Assembly (NCBI RefSeq): GCF_013373865.1
Contig: NC_050471.1
Coordinates: 24,663,407-24,727,406, forward strand
Direction: 5' to 3'
Origin: Monomorium pharaonis
Lineage: Eukaryota > Arthropoda > Insecta > Hymenoptera > Formicidae
DNA: 64,000 nt
The notes beneath the pieces are model-generated. The model saw nothing but the letters and a program-made list of their open reading frames with translations. It had not been told where the DNA came from and did not search any database. Made by a program: the position numbers and the translations under genes. Positions 11,301 to 22,388 of the stretch are shown one piece after another. Position 1 is the first letter of the stretch. Each line of letters opens with the position of its first letter.

Positions 11301-13511
11301 AATTAATTAATCTTTGCAGGCGTACAAAGTAAGAAGAAAAATCCATGTAACGTCTCGCTTCTGACATTATCATTCAATATTGCTGCGGCGAGTATTCAAA
11401 TTGATTCTTATTTGCATGCGGCATTATTTTCTTTCAAACTGTGCCAGATTCAAAACACTTTTAAGCGTTATTCTCTCAACTCGTCATTACTACATTAAAA
11501 AAAGGATTTAGCACAAGCGCGTTGACGAAGCGCAGACTGCGGGTCATATACAGCATGCCTGCTTAGCCTGCTCTCTCCGCGCACGCACTCATTGATAATA
11601 TCGGCATGCGTTTTTATCGCCGAAATGGATAGACAACCCGTTACACTGCACTGTGTTCAAGTGACATGCCGACTCCTCCGGTTCATCTGGAGCACCCTCT
11701 GTACATATATTTGTTGTAAATCATTTCAATATAGATGTTGTTAAATGAATGAAACATGTATAGTTAAATTATGTTTTTATAAATAAATATAAAGTTTTAC
11801 AGTTTTTTACTGATTTTTATATATGCAAAATAGCATGTGAAATAACTTGTGAAAAGATCTGTTTTGAAAAAATAAAAAAAGATTTTATTTCCTATAATAT
11901 TTTATACTGTTAATATGCCATATTGTTTCGATAAGTGCAATTTTATTTCAATCTTCATTTTCATTATATGTTTGATGTTTAAAATCTACGCTTCTTAGAG
12001 GTTTTATTTACACTTTTGTCTCTCTCATTACATATTAGCTTCACTTTCCCTTGATACTTAAAATTATAGTTTATGTTATTTCTCCCATAAAGTTCATGCA
12101 ATATTTATTTATTAGTTTTCGTAACTATTTACTATTTTAGTTGCAATAACCTTAAAACAGTTCACGGAAAAAAATTGTAGTTTATGCTATTCTTCTCATT
12201 AAGTTTTTGTGCGACTATTATTTATTAATTCTCTTAACAATAAATTTAGTTACAACAACAATAAAATAGTTCATTTAATTATATGTAATAATTCTAGGCA
12301 TATAACTTGTATAGGGGAAAGACGATGACCTTAAGGTTTGTCAAATTTTCCTAATTACTATGATGGTGTAAAAATAATAATCTATTTTTTTTAGATTCAC
12401 TAAAGCCTTTTGTATCTACCATAAAAATTAAAAGCAGTCAAATACATTAGAATTTTAAGAAATTTTGATTTCTTACAAACGTGTTAATTTTATTATTTTG
12501 CCCTCCTATGTGGGTAAGATGACTTTTATTAGCAAAAGGAGTCAAATTAATTGACATTGTAACTTATCTATTATTTATGTGTATAAACATCAATTTTTTT
12601 ATTTATTTAACAATATATTATATTAATAGTACAACTACTTTGTTTTTTAAAAATAACAAAATCATTAAATTAACAACGATTGTTACAAATTAAAAAATCT
12701 TTTTCTTGGACTTATCAGTCTCTCGGCAATCACTCCCTCAATGTCGATCAATTTTTGATGTTATCTTGATTAATATGTGTTGCTTTGGTATGGGGTGGAA
12801 CCGTGGAAAGTCGAAAGCTACGTGAAATACATGCAACAATTATAGACCTTGTCGCGAACTGTAATCATTGGCCGATGTGGAATGGACTTCGCTTCACGTG
12901 GAAAGTCAAAAATCTATGTTGAACAGAACAATTATAAATCTCGTTGCGAGCCAGGGAGTAAGTATCAGAGAGTGGAAGTAGATCTTGGTTCGCATGGAAA
13001 GTTGAAAACAGCAAAGCATGGGCGCGTTTCCTCTTTTTCCCTTCGTCGCCACCAATTATCGCTTGATACAATGAGCTTAAGCAGCTCGATCACTTCCCTC
13101 GGCGCGTTCTTATTTGTATAATTTTATAAATTAATATCACAATTTTATTGCGATTATTGCAAAATAATAATATAGAACTTTCATGTTCACTTTAAATACT
13201 TCTATCTTCCCATGAGCAATTGGACAGTTCTAGAGATACATCCTGTATGTTCTTTAGATTGTAATTAAAAAGAAACTTTATGAAATGATTTATTACATAT
13301 TTATTTAAATGTTTTGCAAATATTTTATTAATAGTTATTAATTTCAGGTTTGCGATTTGGCTACTTACAAACGAAAGTTGGGCTTGTGAGTATCCTGTCA
13401 AAATACAAATTCGAACTTCATTCCCGAACTCCGATCCCGCTTACTTTTAGTGAAAGATCTGTGATTATCACAGCAAAAAGTGGTGTATATCTTATCATCA
13501 AGCCACGATAA
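4916..13511 (+). CDS. CYP6: CYP6-family cytochrome P450, locus A (complete, six exons)
   Basis: Joining 4916-5084, 5543-5912, 8339-8676, 9177-9407, 9562-9813 and 13348-13511 gives 1524 nt, 507 residues plus stop, the usual CYP6 length. Seen: N-terminal hydrophobic anchor (about residues 3-24), C-helix W128xxxR132, I-helix AGFETS (313-318), K-helix ExxR (E370-R373), PERF (426-429), and the haem loop PFGEGPRNCIG with Cys452. Family knowledge: a microsomal haem-thiolate monooxygenase using electrons from P450 reductase, often acting on plant compounds or insecticides; bee and ant CYP6AS genes are the closest type I recognise. The start is the first ATG of the anchor and is shared with locus B. 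Introns 1 and 4 need GC donors. Intron 5 is long (3534 bp). The substrate cannot be inferred. This is the only locus here with every exon and splice site usable. Confidence 0.9.
5264..5306. repeat. (AT)n microsatellite in locus A intron 1
   Basis: Uninterrupted AT dinucleotides, absent from the corresponding intron of locus B. Confidence 0.95.
5446..5471. repeat. Short GA tract in locus A intron 1
   Basis: A GAGAGA run about 75 bp before exon 2. Locus B has a remnant at about 19014-19021, and locus C has a 2.3-kb GA/CT block at the same relative position. Confidence 0.9.
5543..5912 (+). CDS. Locus A exon 2 (A to C helices, WxxxR)
   Basis: It is 370 bp, follows a CCAACAG acceptor and ends GCAAG before GTAAAT. 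It encodes the KYKDHRAFGMY start of the core, the FHDRG segment and the C-helix WRNMR that contacts a haem propionate. The same length is seen in the other two loci. Confidence 0.92.
5913..8338 (+). other. Locus A intron 2
   Basis: 2426 bp of AT-rich intron with an AC/GC tract at about 6241-6277. The last few hundred bases are alignable with intron 2 of locus B. No gene or complete element was seen. Confidence 0.7.
8339..8676 (+). CDS. Locus A exon 3 (D to H helices)
   Basis: It is 338 bp. It begins one base into the Arg codon of RYTTDVIMSAAFG, a typical CYP6 E-helix signature, and ends with acidic DDDDKTTDKS before the GTTAAT donor. It is colinear and of equal length with 20579-20916 and 40112-40449. 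Confidence 0.92.
8802..9095. mobile_element. Foldback (hairpin) MITE in locus A intron 3
   Basis: Arms of about 115 bp (8802-8920 and 8985-9095) are reverse complements apart from scattered differences and a 7-base insertion in the left arm. Both ends carry GCACAATAAG or its complement. The matching intron of locus B is about 300 bp shorter and lacks it, which gives an empty site and a relative age for the insertion. Confidence 0.75.
9177..9407 (+). CDS. Locus A exon 4 (I helix)
   Basis: It is 231 bp and carries MTEAAAQSFIFFAAGFETS, the oxygen-activation I helix. It ends AAGTG before GCAAGT. With this GC donor the next codon becomes Glu of ExxR; an alternative GT three bases earlier would give Lys and destroy the motif. 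Confidence 0.92.
9562..9813 (+). CDS. Locus A exon 5 (ExxR, PERF, haem loop)
   Basis: It is 252 bp, starting in the ExxR Glu codon after an AATAG acceptor. It includes TLRKYPP, DPERF and PFGEGPRNCI and ends in the Gly codon after the haem Cys, with a strong GTAAGA donor. Confidence 0.93.
10975..11225. repeat. Copy of the interspersed repeat at 28130-28400
   Basis: Both stretches share a run of TTAACTTTAAC-like words and the closing AAAAAAATATATTAAC in the same order. The 28-kb copy is the inner part of a foldback element. Confidence 0.5.
12780..13110. repeat. Loose tandem repeats in locus A intron 5
   Basis: Three or so degenerate units carry GTGGAAAGTC or ATGGAAAGTT, then an AACAATTATA stretch and CTTGTCGCGA or CGTTGCGAG. 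G+C is higher than the flanks. Origin unknown. Confidence 0.4.
13348..13511 (+). CDS. Locus A exon 6 (L helix to C-terminus, type I)
   Basis: It is 164 bp after a TTTCAG acceptor, encoding LRFGYLQTKVGLVS and the C-terminus ending KPR, then TAA. Its upstream flank matches the flank of the decayed copy at 24109-24273, not the flank of the working last exons of loci B and C. It therefore belongs to a different duplicate class. Confidence 0.85.
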
Positions 13512-14123
13512 AATTCTTCTTACGTAAAACTTTTAGGATATTTGAAAAATACAAGACATATCAAAGTAAGGTGTTGGATAATATAACAAATCTACTTAAT
13601 GTATTATATTTTTTCTTGTTACTACTTAATTTATTTTTTCTTACTTTTTGTTAAATACTGTATTATACTATATTATACTATACTAATAATAATAATAATA
13701 TATGCTAAAAACGTATTTGTATTGTATTCTTTTTTTAAACAGTATTATTTCTTTATATACCCTTTTTTATTATAAGAATTTAATAAAAATATTTAATAGG
13801 TAAAAGTAACATTTTTATAAATTAGTTCTTAAATAAAAAATTGCGCAAGTGTTTTATCAAAATTTTAATAAAATATATTTTTAATTTAGTTATATTTAAT
13901 TTAAAAATGTTAAAAATTTTTTAAAAGTTTGTAATTTAATTATCGTTTTTTTCTGCCTCTTTCACAAAAATATTTATAAAAATATTTTACTATTAATTTG
14001 ATTTTGGTACCACATAATGTTTACATTACATAATATTTTTATATATTAAAAAAATCAGTATGTATTCATTAAATTGTTATTAAAAAAACTTTGTAAAATT
14101 ATTTAAATATTATTAATTTTAAG

Positions 14124-14279
14124 GTTCGTAACTTGGATATTTGCAAACAAAAGTTGGACTTGTGAGTCTTCTATCGATATACAAGTTCAAGCTTTATTCC
14201 CGGACTCCTATCTCGCTTATTTACAGCGGAAGATCTTTCAATGAAAAGTGGCATACCTTTTATTATTAAGCCACGATAC
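14124..14279 (+). pseudogene. Decayed second last exon after locus A (type II)
   Basis: It follows TTTTAAG and aligns throughout to exon 6. The LRFG stretch now has TAA in place of the Arg codon, about eight bases are missing near the SERS region, and the terminal stop has become TAC. Flanks match those of the working last exons of loci B and C, so it is the type II copy, dead in locus A. Confidence 0.75.
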
Positions 14280-15936
14280 AATTATTATCTTTTTGCGTAA
14301 AAACTAAAAATATTTTTTCTTAACTCATTCAAAAAGTATAGGGCATATGTGTTAAAAATAAATTATAAATGGCAAAATAAATCTGCGTGATTATATTTTT
14401 TGTTAAAATTAAAAAATACTGTACAAAGTATTAGGGTTATTAAAGTAAAAGTACAACGCGGACATTGGTGCGTAAAAATTATTGTTTCCTTCTTGATGAG
14501 TGTTTAATATAAGTGATGATTATACAATTTAATAGTCCGGATCCGTTTTGACTACAATTCAAGTCATTATCAACGGAAAAATCGCAAATGTGGGAATATA
14601 TCAGATAAAATTCAAGATAAAAATAATGTATATAGGTCACACACAAGCAATAGAATTATGCGGTTCCCTGTTGAGTTATTAATTTCCGATTATCCATCTC
14701 AGCTTGTCTGCCAAATGGATACTTATAATTTAATTTTAAGAATTATAAAAAGTATTGAGTAAAAATGAATTTGAACTCACCCCCAGTGCTCGCACACTCT
14801 TACAACTGGCCTTCTTAAAGAGTGATAACATTAGTATTGTTGTCAAAAATGTTTGGATAGAGATTACAATTAATTTTTAAAGATCCGGAAAATTGATATA
14901 TTGGCTCCAACTAAAAATTATAGTTGGATTATATATATTTCTCTTAAAATTATAGTTGGATTATATATATTTCTCATAGATGTAAGACATATATAAGCAC
15001 TCTAGCGTACATGAACACATTCTTATACACACATACATGCAAATATACACACACATACATATACACATTTATAGACAGAAATTATAAAAGAGTTTATACA
15101 GATCGATTATGCTTTAAACTGAATCGATATTTTTTATAGTTCATTATAGTTAAATTTTTATGCAATAGAAGTAAACATTTTATTTTACTCGCAAGATGTG
15201 AGTAAAAATTTGTAATCTTAAGTATTTATATAGGAATACAATCGAATTAGCAAGTAACTTTTTTGAAGTTGCAACTCTGCTCTTGTGATCTCATGCATGG
15301 CTTTTTATATGATTTTGACTAGAATTAAAAAACAAAAAACAAAAACAAACTACAAAAAACAAAATCTATATAAACTCTCTACGTCTAACTTAATTTTGTT
15401 GTTTGGAATAGATATGGTGGTCTCCGAAAAATTAATTTTATTACCACCAATTTCAATTGTGAAACATAATCTCGGATGGACCTCACGATCCAAATTCATC
15501 GATGTAATGACAAAAATCAGAACATGTCAATTAAACCCATGTTTTAATTTACATAATAAAAATGATATGCCTTCAAAACTAATAAATGTTAATACAAAAA
15601 ATATTAAAAATGTAATTTTATGACCGGTCCTGGGCATTAGATTGAGATTTTCTACGGTATATTACTACACATAGAAGAACCTTCTATTCTGTGTGTAATG
15701 TTTAATATAATATGTTCAAACTACAATTCATTACGAAATGTAATGCGTACGATTATTACGAAATTATGTATACTGCATTTTTTATTATGTAAATCACGCA
15801 ATTAATTTTCTATGCATTTTTTTATGATACTAACAAATAACAAATCTTAAAAAATCAAAATTACGATACATTTATGACTTATGTATATAAAAAAGAGTGA
15901 CAAAATGTTCGTTGAAATTTTAATGTATATCTCAAT
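14280..15936. other. Spacer between locus A and the LTR element
   Basis: Sequence to about 14800 is homologous to the region after locus B exon 6. A roughly 32-bp direct duplication lies at 14918-14975 and a CA-rich patch at 15025-15070. A 112-codon open stretch (15285-15623) has no recognisable motif and AT-biased codons; I do not call it a gene. Confidence 0.6.
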
Positions 15937-15941
15937 GTATA

Positions 15942-16061
15942 TGTTACGTGGGGCCAGCAGCAAGGCGAGACCTGGTGGGAGCGCCAGGTTCGCGCTCGGA
16001 GGTCATTGTTATTACAAATGCTATGGCAACGTTAGTTATTACCTCCCGAAGATGTTCTACA
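15942..16061 (+). repeat. 5' LTR
   Basis: 120 bp, TG...CA, sharing GCAGCAAGGCGAGA and CATTGTTATTACAAAT with the 3' LTR; preceded by GTATA. Confidence 0.75.
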
Positions 16062-16384
16062 TGGTGTCAAAAGTGGATCTCTACAGGGTTTGTGAAGAGT
16101 ATAGAAGCCATGTGTGGAAGAAGAAGCTGTAATACAAGACGAAATCCGTAAGATAATTTCAACATTTACTAAAATACCCTAAAATGCAGTGCAAACTTCA
16201 AACTTGTGTATAATCAACAAAAAACATCGTATCGACATGTTCTTTTTTTTTAAATTGCTTAGAAAAGAATAAACTTTAAGAATTTGGATTAATATTAACA
16301 AGATTTTAACGAGAAACTTGTAAAAAATGATAACAAACTTTTATTTTTTTCAAGTAAAAAAAACATGTTTGGTTTTTATGCGAT

Positions 16385-16554
16385 ACAAAAGGGTTTAACA
16401 AATCAAACTTTCACCTATTTAAAGTAGAGTCTTTGCCCTTTAATTAAAAAAAAAGTTCATGTAATTTGGATGATTTTTCGCAAAGTTGCATTACTTTGAA
16501 AATTGCTTAAAAATTTGGTCAAAATTTTGTCTTGTTTTTTTTTGCGCTAGTGTA
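16385..16554. mobile_element. Tc1/mariner-like transposon end nested in the LTR element
   Basis: It matches 29590-29758 over about 170 bp, ending CGCTAGTGTA here and CGCCAGTGTA there. Only one end is visible, so it is a fragment. Confidence 0.5.
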
Positions 16555-16742
16555 TATGTGCGTTTATGTGGAATTCTAAAGTGTAAAATTGAAAGTGATT
16601 ACTCATCAATTCTTAAATTTTATTAACGCTTCTCACATTCTAGTCCTTTGAGCCAGATCTTTCCACGCCGGCATTTCTTTTAAAATTTATCACGCAACAA
16701 TGTAGCACACCTATACCTGCAAAATGGAAGGGTTAATAAAAT

Positions 16743-17318
16743 ATGCAGTACAAGCTGGAATATCGTATCGGGCGCACATCAAAAAGCGATTGCGGCATAC
16801 AATTCGCGTCAGAGTTCCACAACTTTGCAAAGAAATACGACTTTAAACAGACAATTAGTTCTCCTAAATACTCGCAAAGCAACGGTGCTGCAGAAACCAC
16901 AATAAAAATAGCAAAATTTGTTCTAAAAAAATGTAACGACATAAATCTTGGCTTGTTATAAATAAATATATATGTAGAACCACACCTCTAGAGAACGGAT
17001 TCACTCCTGCAGAACTGATGTTTTCTAGAAAGATTCGTTCTCGACTACTAATGTTACCGAATAAGTTAGAATTGTTCAAAAAACACAAAATAATTATAGA
17101 AAAGGAAAAAAACAAGAAAAATAACCAAGGGAGTAATTACAACAAGAGACATCAGACAAGAAATAAAACTTAGAGTAAACTATGTATGGATAGTAGACAT
17201 GTGGGTATAAAATTATAAGAATAAATAACAATCCTAATGCGTACATTGTTAAAACAGAAAAAGGCAGCGTCCTGTGACGGAGCCGATGGCATTTAATACC
17301 TGATCGACGGGTCAACAA
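16743..17318 (+). pseudogene. Retrotransposon integrase fragment
   Basis: The first open part (16743-16961) shows the catalytic-core pattern CGIQFASEF with SPKYSQSNGAAE downstream, the second acidic region typical of Ty3/gypsy integrases. Past a stop, YRTTPLENGFTPAELMF-like sequence continues the same protein, and around 17250-17305 KTEKGSVL then a stop and RSRWHL resemble the C-terminal barrel. Several stops and shifts make it non-functional. Confidence 0.75.
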
Positions 17319-17630
17319 TAAACAGGTATGACAACCCTATTTGGATAATTGATACAAATAAACAAATGATAAATAAAAACCACAAAGGAAAGATCGACTC
17401 TGTTCAGGAAACAGAGAAAACATCGGAAGATAAAACAGCTAACGCCGAATCGGTCCAAAACGAGACAAGTACACCCTAGCAAAGATCAGGAAATTAGGAA
17501 ACTCAACTGACGTTTTCGTGACTTCTTCTTACGTTAAACCAGAGAGAGAGAGAGAGAACTAAAGTAATATATACGTAATACACACACATTCTGTATCCGT
17601 TTATCTTTATTTTAAATAAAACAGAAAGAG

Positions 17631-17768
17631 TGTTGCGTGGAGGCAGCAGCAAGGCGAGAGCTGCTGGGAGCTCTGTCAGGTTCGCGCGTGATATGCAGCA
17701 CAGTTCAGAGATCATTGTTATTACAAATACTCTGACTACGTTTATTACTACCTCAAAGGACAAATACA
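17631..17768 (+). repeat. 3' LTR
   Basis: 138 bp, TG...CA, with indels relative to the 5' LTR. It is preceded by the short purine run GAAAGAG (weak polypurine tract) and followed by GTATA. Confidence 0.75.
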
Positions 17769-17826
17769 GTATACTTATGTACACATTAGGTACATTTGGT
17801 CCCAACATTTGATAAATCATAAATGT

Positions 17827-17832
17827 ATGCGC

Positions 17833-17881
<49 letters not shown>
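17827..17881. repeat. (CG)n(TG)n microsatellite
   Basis: GC dinucleotides run into TG dinucleotides, alternating purine-pyrimidine throughout and Z-DNA-prone. It sits where locus A has its TG tract. Confidence 0.95.
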
Positions 17882-17882
<1 letters not shown>

Positions 17883-17936
17883 ATAAATTTATGTAGATAT
17901 ACTTATTTAGAATACTTTATATTAGTGCTATTTCAG

Positions 17937-18060
17937 ATTCAAAGTGATTCTTGCGAAATTAATTATTTATTGTACTGAACATGTTTGTATAATTATTATA
18001 TATATGTGATAATTTCTGACGCATAACGAATTTTTTTATGTGAAACACATTATATCAACT
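17937..18060 (+). pseudogene. Decayed duplicate of P450 exon 1 upstream of locus B
   Basis: ATTCAAA then a CTTGCG-AATTAAT block parallels ATTCAAAATGGTACTTGCGG of the working exon. A TATTATATATATGTGATA block and TGACGCA follow in the same order. The ATG is GTG and stops occur (TGA, TAA). This is the clearest of the three relics. Confidence 0.65.
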
Positions 18061-18534
18061 GTAAGTATTAGGAGACAAAGAATAGATCAATAAAATTTTC
18101 TATGCACTGTGAAAACGTGACTATAAATACATTCAGTACATTACATTTTAGTTGCATTAATAATGTGCCCATTATTTAAACATAGTTTCATATTTTTGCT
18201 GTACTTGATAAACAATTCAAAAATGCATACGCAGTTAGTTCTCATAGTATCGTAGACCGTACAAGACGTAAAATCATCATCATCTTCGAAATCAGTTTTC
18301 TCATAAACGACGAATTTTTGAAAATATTATATACTAATTAAATTGTGAAAATAAATTATAAATCATAATTTACAAATATGTTTACGAATTATTATTTGTA
18401 ATGTTATAAAACGTAGAAACAAAGAAAAAATTTAAAAATTAATATTTTTATCAAATTTGCTTAGCGTTTAAAAAAATTCCTTATAATTACATCTTTTTAT
18501 ATTATTTTTTATATTATCACATTTTAAATTCAAA

Positions 18535-18703
18535 ATGGTACTTGCGGTATTAATAGAAGCTTTAATTGTTATTTTAAGTGTCGTATACATTTATTATAAA
18601 TATGTGATATTTAATTTCTGGCGCAAGAGAAATGTTTTTTACGTTGAACCTGTTGTACCAACTGGAAATGTAACACCTCTCGTAACTGGAAAAACGCAAG
18701 TAG
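18535..18703 (+). CDS. Locus B exon 1
   Basis: It is 169 bp, with ATG, anchor helix and GKTQV ending before a GC donor (GCAAGT) as in locus A. No internal stop. Confidence 0.82.
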
Positions 18704-19089
18704 GCAAGTATTTTTATTTAATATTAACATTTGCAGTGTGGATATTATATTTATTTTTGCGTATAGAATATTTTATATCTATTATTTATTAATTAATGTT
18801 TAATTAAAATTAAAATTACTAAAACCAAAATAAAATATTTTAAAAGATATTTAACCAAATCTAGTAATAAATAATAAATAAATTAAAATCATATATGTAA
18901 AATTTCCATTAATTATAATTTATATTTTATCAAATTGTGATTACTAATCATATTTTGGGACTGTTATACTTTATTTGCTATTTTATTTTATTAATTTATT
19001 GTTATTTATATTGAGAGAGATATAATTTATGTTATTATTGTATTTTTATAAAAAATTGCAGAATTAAATAAAAGACATTTTTTCAACAG

Positions 19090-19459
19090 GCGTACTTTAT
19101 CAAAATGCCTACATGAAATATAAACATCATCGCGCATTTGGAATGTATTCATTTTATAAACCTAATTTAGTAATCGCCGATCCCGATCTTATACGGACGG
19201 TATTGACAAAGGAATTCAACAGTTTTCATGACCGTGGAATGTTTTGCAACGAAGAAATTGATCCATTAATTGGCAATTTGTTTTTTATGGCTGGAAAAAG
19301 ATGGAGAAATATGCGCGCCAAGATGACACCAACATTTACTTCAGGAAAAATTAAGCAAATGTTTTTTATTCTTAAGGAATGTGGCGAAAAACTGGCAAAG
19401 CATCTGGAAAGTAAGGCTCAAATAAAAGAGTCTATCGAAGTAAAAGATACATTTGCAAG
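19090..19459 (+). CDS. Locus B exon 2 (donor site lost)
   Basis: It is 370 bp after TCAACAG, open throughout and containing WRNMR. The boundary at 19459/19460 lacks GT: TTAAGT replaces GTAAAT. Confidence 0.85.
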
Positions 19460-20578
19460 TTAAGTAATTTTTAAAATAACTATCATATATAAGGTAACTA
19501 TTCCATTTACTGCTGTTTTTAAGCACATAATGGCAATTGATAAAATAATTATGTGTGCCAATATTCATCTATCAGAAGTATTTATCAGTAATGCGGCATT
19601 TCGTACCTACATAACTTTGACTTAAGATAGTTAAAAAACAAGAGATAAAATGTTTAGTCAACATATTCTCGTTTCTAATTTTCAACCAATTCTATAATTT
19701 TCTTTTAAAAGTAGAAATATATTTACATTATTACTTACGTTATTAATATTAATATTAACTCTCACAAAATTTTCAAGCTCTGCCTTTGTTGATTACATTA
19801 GACTACACACACACACATACACATTCATATACACATACACACGCACACACTCGCAGGCGTGTAAAAAACTTACATCTTCTGTAAGTATAGACCTCACGCG
19901 TCTATAAAATTTTTCTCGACGTTTAGTAATATTCTAATCTTTGACAATGACTTTGAGAAAACAAACTTCTCTATCGTTTTTTTAAGTAAGAAACAAACGT
20001 GAAGATACATTTGAACTGGAAAATTAAATTTTCAATTTGTTTACGAAGTTTTACACTAATACGCATTACCTTTTTCTTATGTCTTCCTAATTTTTTGCTA
20101 ATTTTATGTGCGATTTCCCTAAAATATTAACATTTTATAGATTAATTTTATTAATTTTATTAATTATGTATTTTTTTATGTTAAAAAGTTGATTTTTGTA
20201 TATTTGTGTATTTTCAATATTGTATAGTATCAATATTTCGTAAATTTGATAAAGATTGCTCAAATTGTTTAATATGTAACGGGATGGCCGACAAATAAAA
20301 AAAAGGCAAAAGAAAACTTCGTAAATTAATTTCTTCATTGAACACGTCCGTCTGGCATAACGATCCAACATCTGCCCGGCGGCTTCTCTTAACGAACGAT
20401 TGTCGTTTTGCAACAACTAATTAGCGATGTACTTTTGCAACCCCAAATTTGCATAGTAATACCTCGGAAGTGTTATCAATTAATTAAATTGCGTTTTTTT
20501 AATGTAGAAATCGGCTAATTTATACCACATATTACAAATATATTTTACAAATAATTATTTGTCAAATTTTATCTATAG
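19460..20578 (+). other. Locus B intron 2 (donor defective)
   Basis: 1119 bp with a CA-rich tract at about 19804-19856 and a G+C-richer piece at 20280-20420. Read on the - strand, that piece is open over about 30 residues (LREAAGQMLDRYARRT region) and does not look like P450; I do not recognise it. Confidence 0.6.
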
Positions 20579-20916
20579 ATATACAACGGACGTAATCATG
20601 TCAGCAGCTTTTGGTATCAAATCTAATTGTATAGAGGAACCGAATAATGAATATCGAATCCAGGGAGACAAAATTTTCAACATGAATTCAATTACGATTG
20701 CCATGGCTATGTATGCGCCGCAAATTATGAAATTCTTTTCTATTCCTTTCACGACACCATCTGTCACGAAATTTTATATAAATATGTTTAAAGAGACTGT
20801 AGAATATAGGCAAACTAATAATATCGTTAGACACGACTTTGTCAATTTGCTCATACAACTGATGGAAAGGGGCTACGTCGATCCTGAAGATGACAATAAG
20901 ACTACCAACAAATCAT
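20579..20916 (+). CDS. Locus B exon 3
   Basis: It is 338 bp after CTATAG, encoding YTTDVIMSAAFG through DNKTTNKS, with donor GTTAAT as in A and C. Confidence 0.87.
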
Positions 20917-21107
20917 GTTAATATACATAATTAATGATTATTTTTATATTAATATTACTAGTTTTATTTTAATATTAATAGCTTCTTATAAGAATGTGTA
21001 TATTGTATCTAAATATACTATGTTTATAAATCAAATAATAAAAACTTTTTTAAAATCTCTTCTTTCTACATGATGTGATCACTAACTATTACTTTATTTA
21101 CCTATAG

Positions 21108-21338
21108 CAACCATAAATAAACTTACGATGACAGAAGCTACTGCACAAAGTTATGTCTTCTTCGCAGCTGGCTTTGAAACCTCCGCAACGACGATGACAT
21201 TTGCCATGTACGAATTATCTCAACATCAAGATATTCAGGATAAACTTCGAAAGGAAATCGATGAAATGTTAGAAAAACATGGTGATCCGACCTATGACGT
21301 TGTGAATAATATGTCATACCTTCACAAAGTAATAAGTG
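21108..21338 (+). CDS. Locus B exon 4 (I helix)
   Basis: It is 231 bp after CCTATAG, containing AAGFETSATT; it ends before a GCAAGT donor. Confidence 0.88.
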
Positions 21339-21500
21339 GCAAGTATATTATCACATTATATTTTTACTTTTCTATTCACGCAACTTTCAACAATGGAAAA
21401 AGAGTTTATCATCTCTTTATTTCTAAGTACATTTAAATATAAATTACTTGTATTATGACAGAGATGTTTCTGCCTTCATCTTTTTTTCTACATGTTTTAG

Positions 21501-21752
21501 AGACTTTAAGGAAATATCCACCTCTTCCTATTTTGCAACGCATCTGCACTAAAGAAATAGTCTTACCGACAATGAACATTCACGTCCCAAAAGGGACGTT
21601 AATAACTATACCTGTACTTGGATTACATCGAGATCCATCGATATATCTAAATCCGGATAAATTTGATCCTGAACGCTTCAACGCAGACGAAGTAAAAAAA
21701 AGGCATTCTTACGCTTACATGCCATTCGGGGAAGGACCACGAAACTGCATTG
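21501..21752 (+). CDS. Locus B exon 5 (ExxR, PERF, haem loop)
   Basis: It is 252 bp after GTTTTAG, with ETLRKYPP (Glu split across the intron), DPERF and PFGEGPRNCI, then donor GTGAGA. Confidence 0.9.
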
Positions 21753-21872
21753 GTGAGAATATGTATTAATCCATTAATAAACAGTTAAAAAAGTGTCGAA
21801 ATAAAATTACACAAACCTGTGATTGTTTATAACATTAACACTTTGTTTTATATTTGACTTTAATAATTTTGA

Positions 21873-21873
<1 letters not shown>

Positions 21874-21916
<43 letters not shown>
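21874..21916. repeat. (AT)n microsatellite in locus B intron 5
   Basis: Uninterrupted AT dinucleotides bounded by GAGTA and ACTC, which form a short inverted repeat around it. Confidence 0.95.
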
Positions 21917-21918
<2 letters not shown>

Positions 21919-22388
21919 TCAATATACTATATGTATTCAATAATGTTATGTATGCAATGTGCATGTGTGCAATAGTGTCATGTGTGCAATCCTACTCTTG
22001 TACCTTAATTATTGTCGTGTGTGAAGCTGTAGGCAATCGGGATTGTAGACAAACGGGACAATCGAGCAGCTCTGCAAAATTTGTGTGCAAACGAAGCTGT
22101 AGACTTAAAGAATTTAAATTTGTTTTTCAAATGTCGTAATTAAATTTAATGTTTGATGTATATATGGATTTGATATGTAAAAGTTATTGCCTGCGTTAAA
22201 AATTATGGATCACTTTTGCGAATATCGCGAATTGGGGTCCTATAATCTCTTTGTAATTTGGATATACTTTTATTAGCTATAATTTATTTGTCACAATTTT
22301 AGAATATTTCTACATTGCACAAAGTCAGAAGAATCAAAGAGATTTTTGATACTTTTATGAAATATTATTTACAAAATAATGATACTTC

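Larger units (their letters stand above)
9814..13347 (+). other. Locus A intron 5 with inserted sequences
   Basis: 3534 bp, against 1556 and 1395 bp in B and C. The excess includes an AT-rich TTAACTTTAAC-type repeat (10975-11225) also present at 28130-28400, a G+C-richer block (11300-11720), and loosely repeated sequence at 12780-13110. No coding region was recognised. Confidence 0.6.
15942..17768 (+). mobile_element. Deleted Ty3/gypsy-type LTR retrotransposon
   Basis: Two related LTRs (15942-16061 and 17631-17768) start TG and end CA, and are flanked by the 5-bp duplication GTATA (15937-15941, 17769-17773). TGGTGTCAAAAGTGG right after the 5' LTR is a plausible primer-binding site. Between them only the integrase end of pol remains, so gag, protease and RT/RNase H are gone. 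A DNA-transposon end is inserted inside. The LTRs differ by many substitutions and indels, so the copy is old. Confidence 0.8.

Noticed and set aside
12849..13121. 90-codon open stretch in locus A intron 5
   Set aside because: It overlaps loosely repeated sequence and an open frame on the other strand; no domain.
15285..15623. 112-codon open stretch on the + strand
   Set aside because: No motif, AT-driven Lys/Asn/Ile content, no splice partners, and no counterpart near loci B or C.
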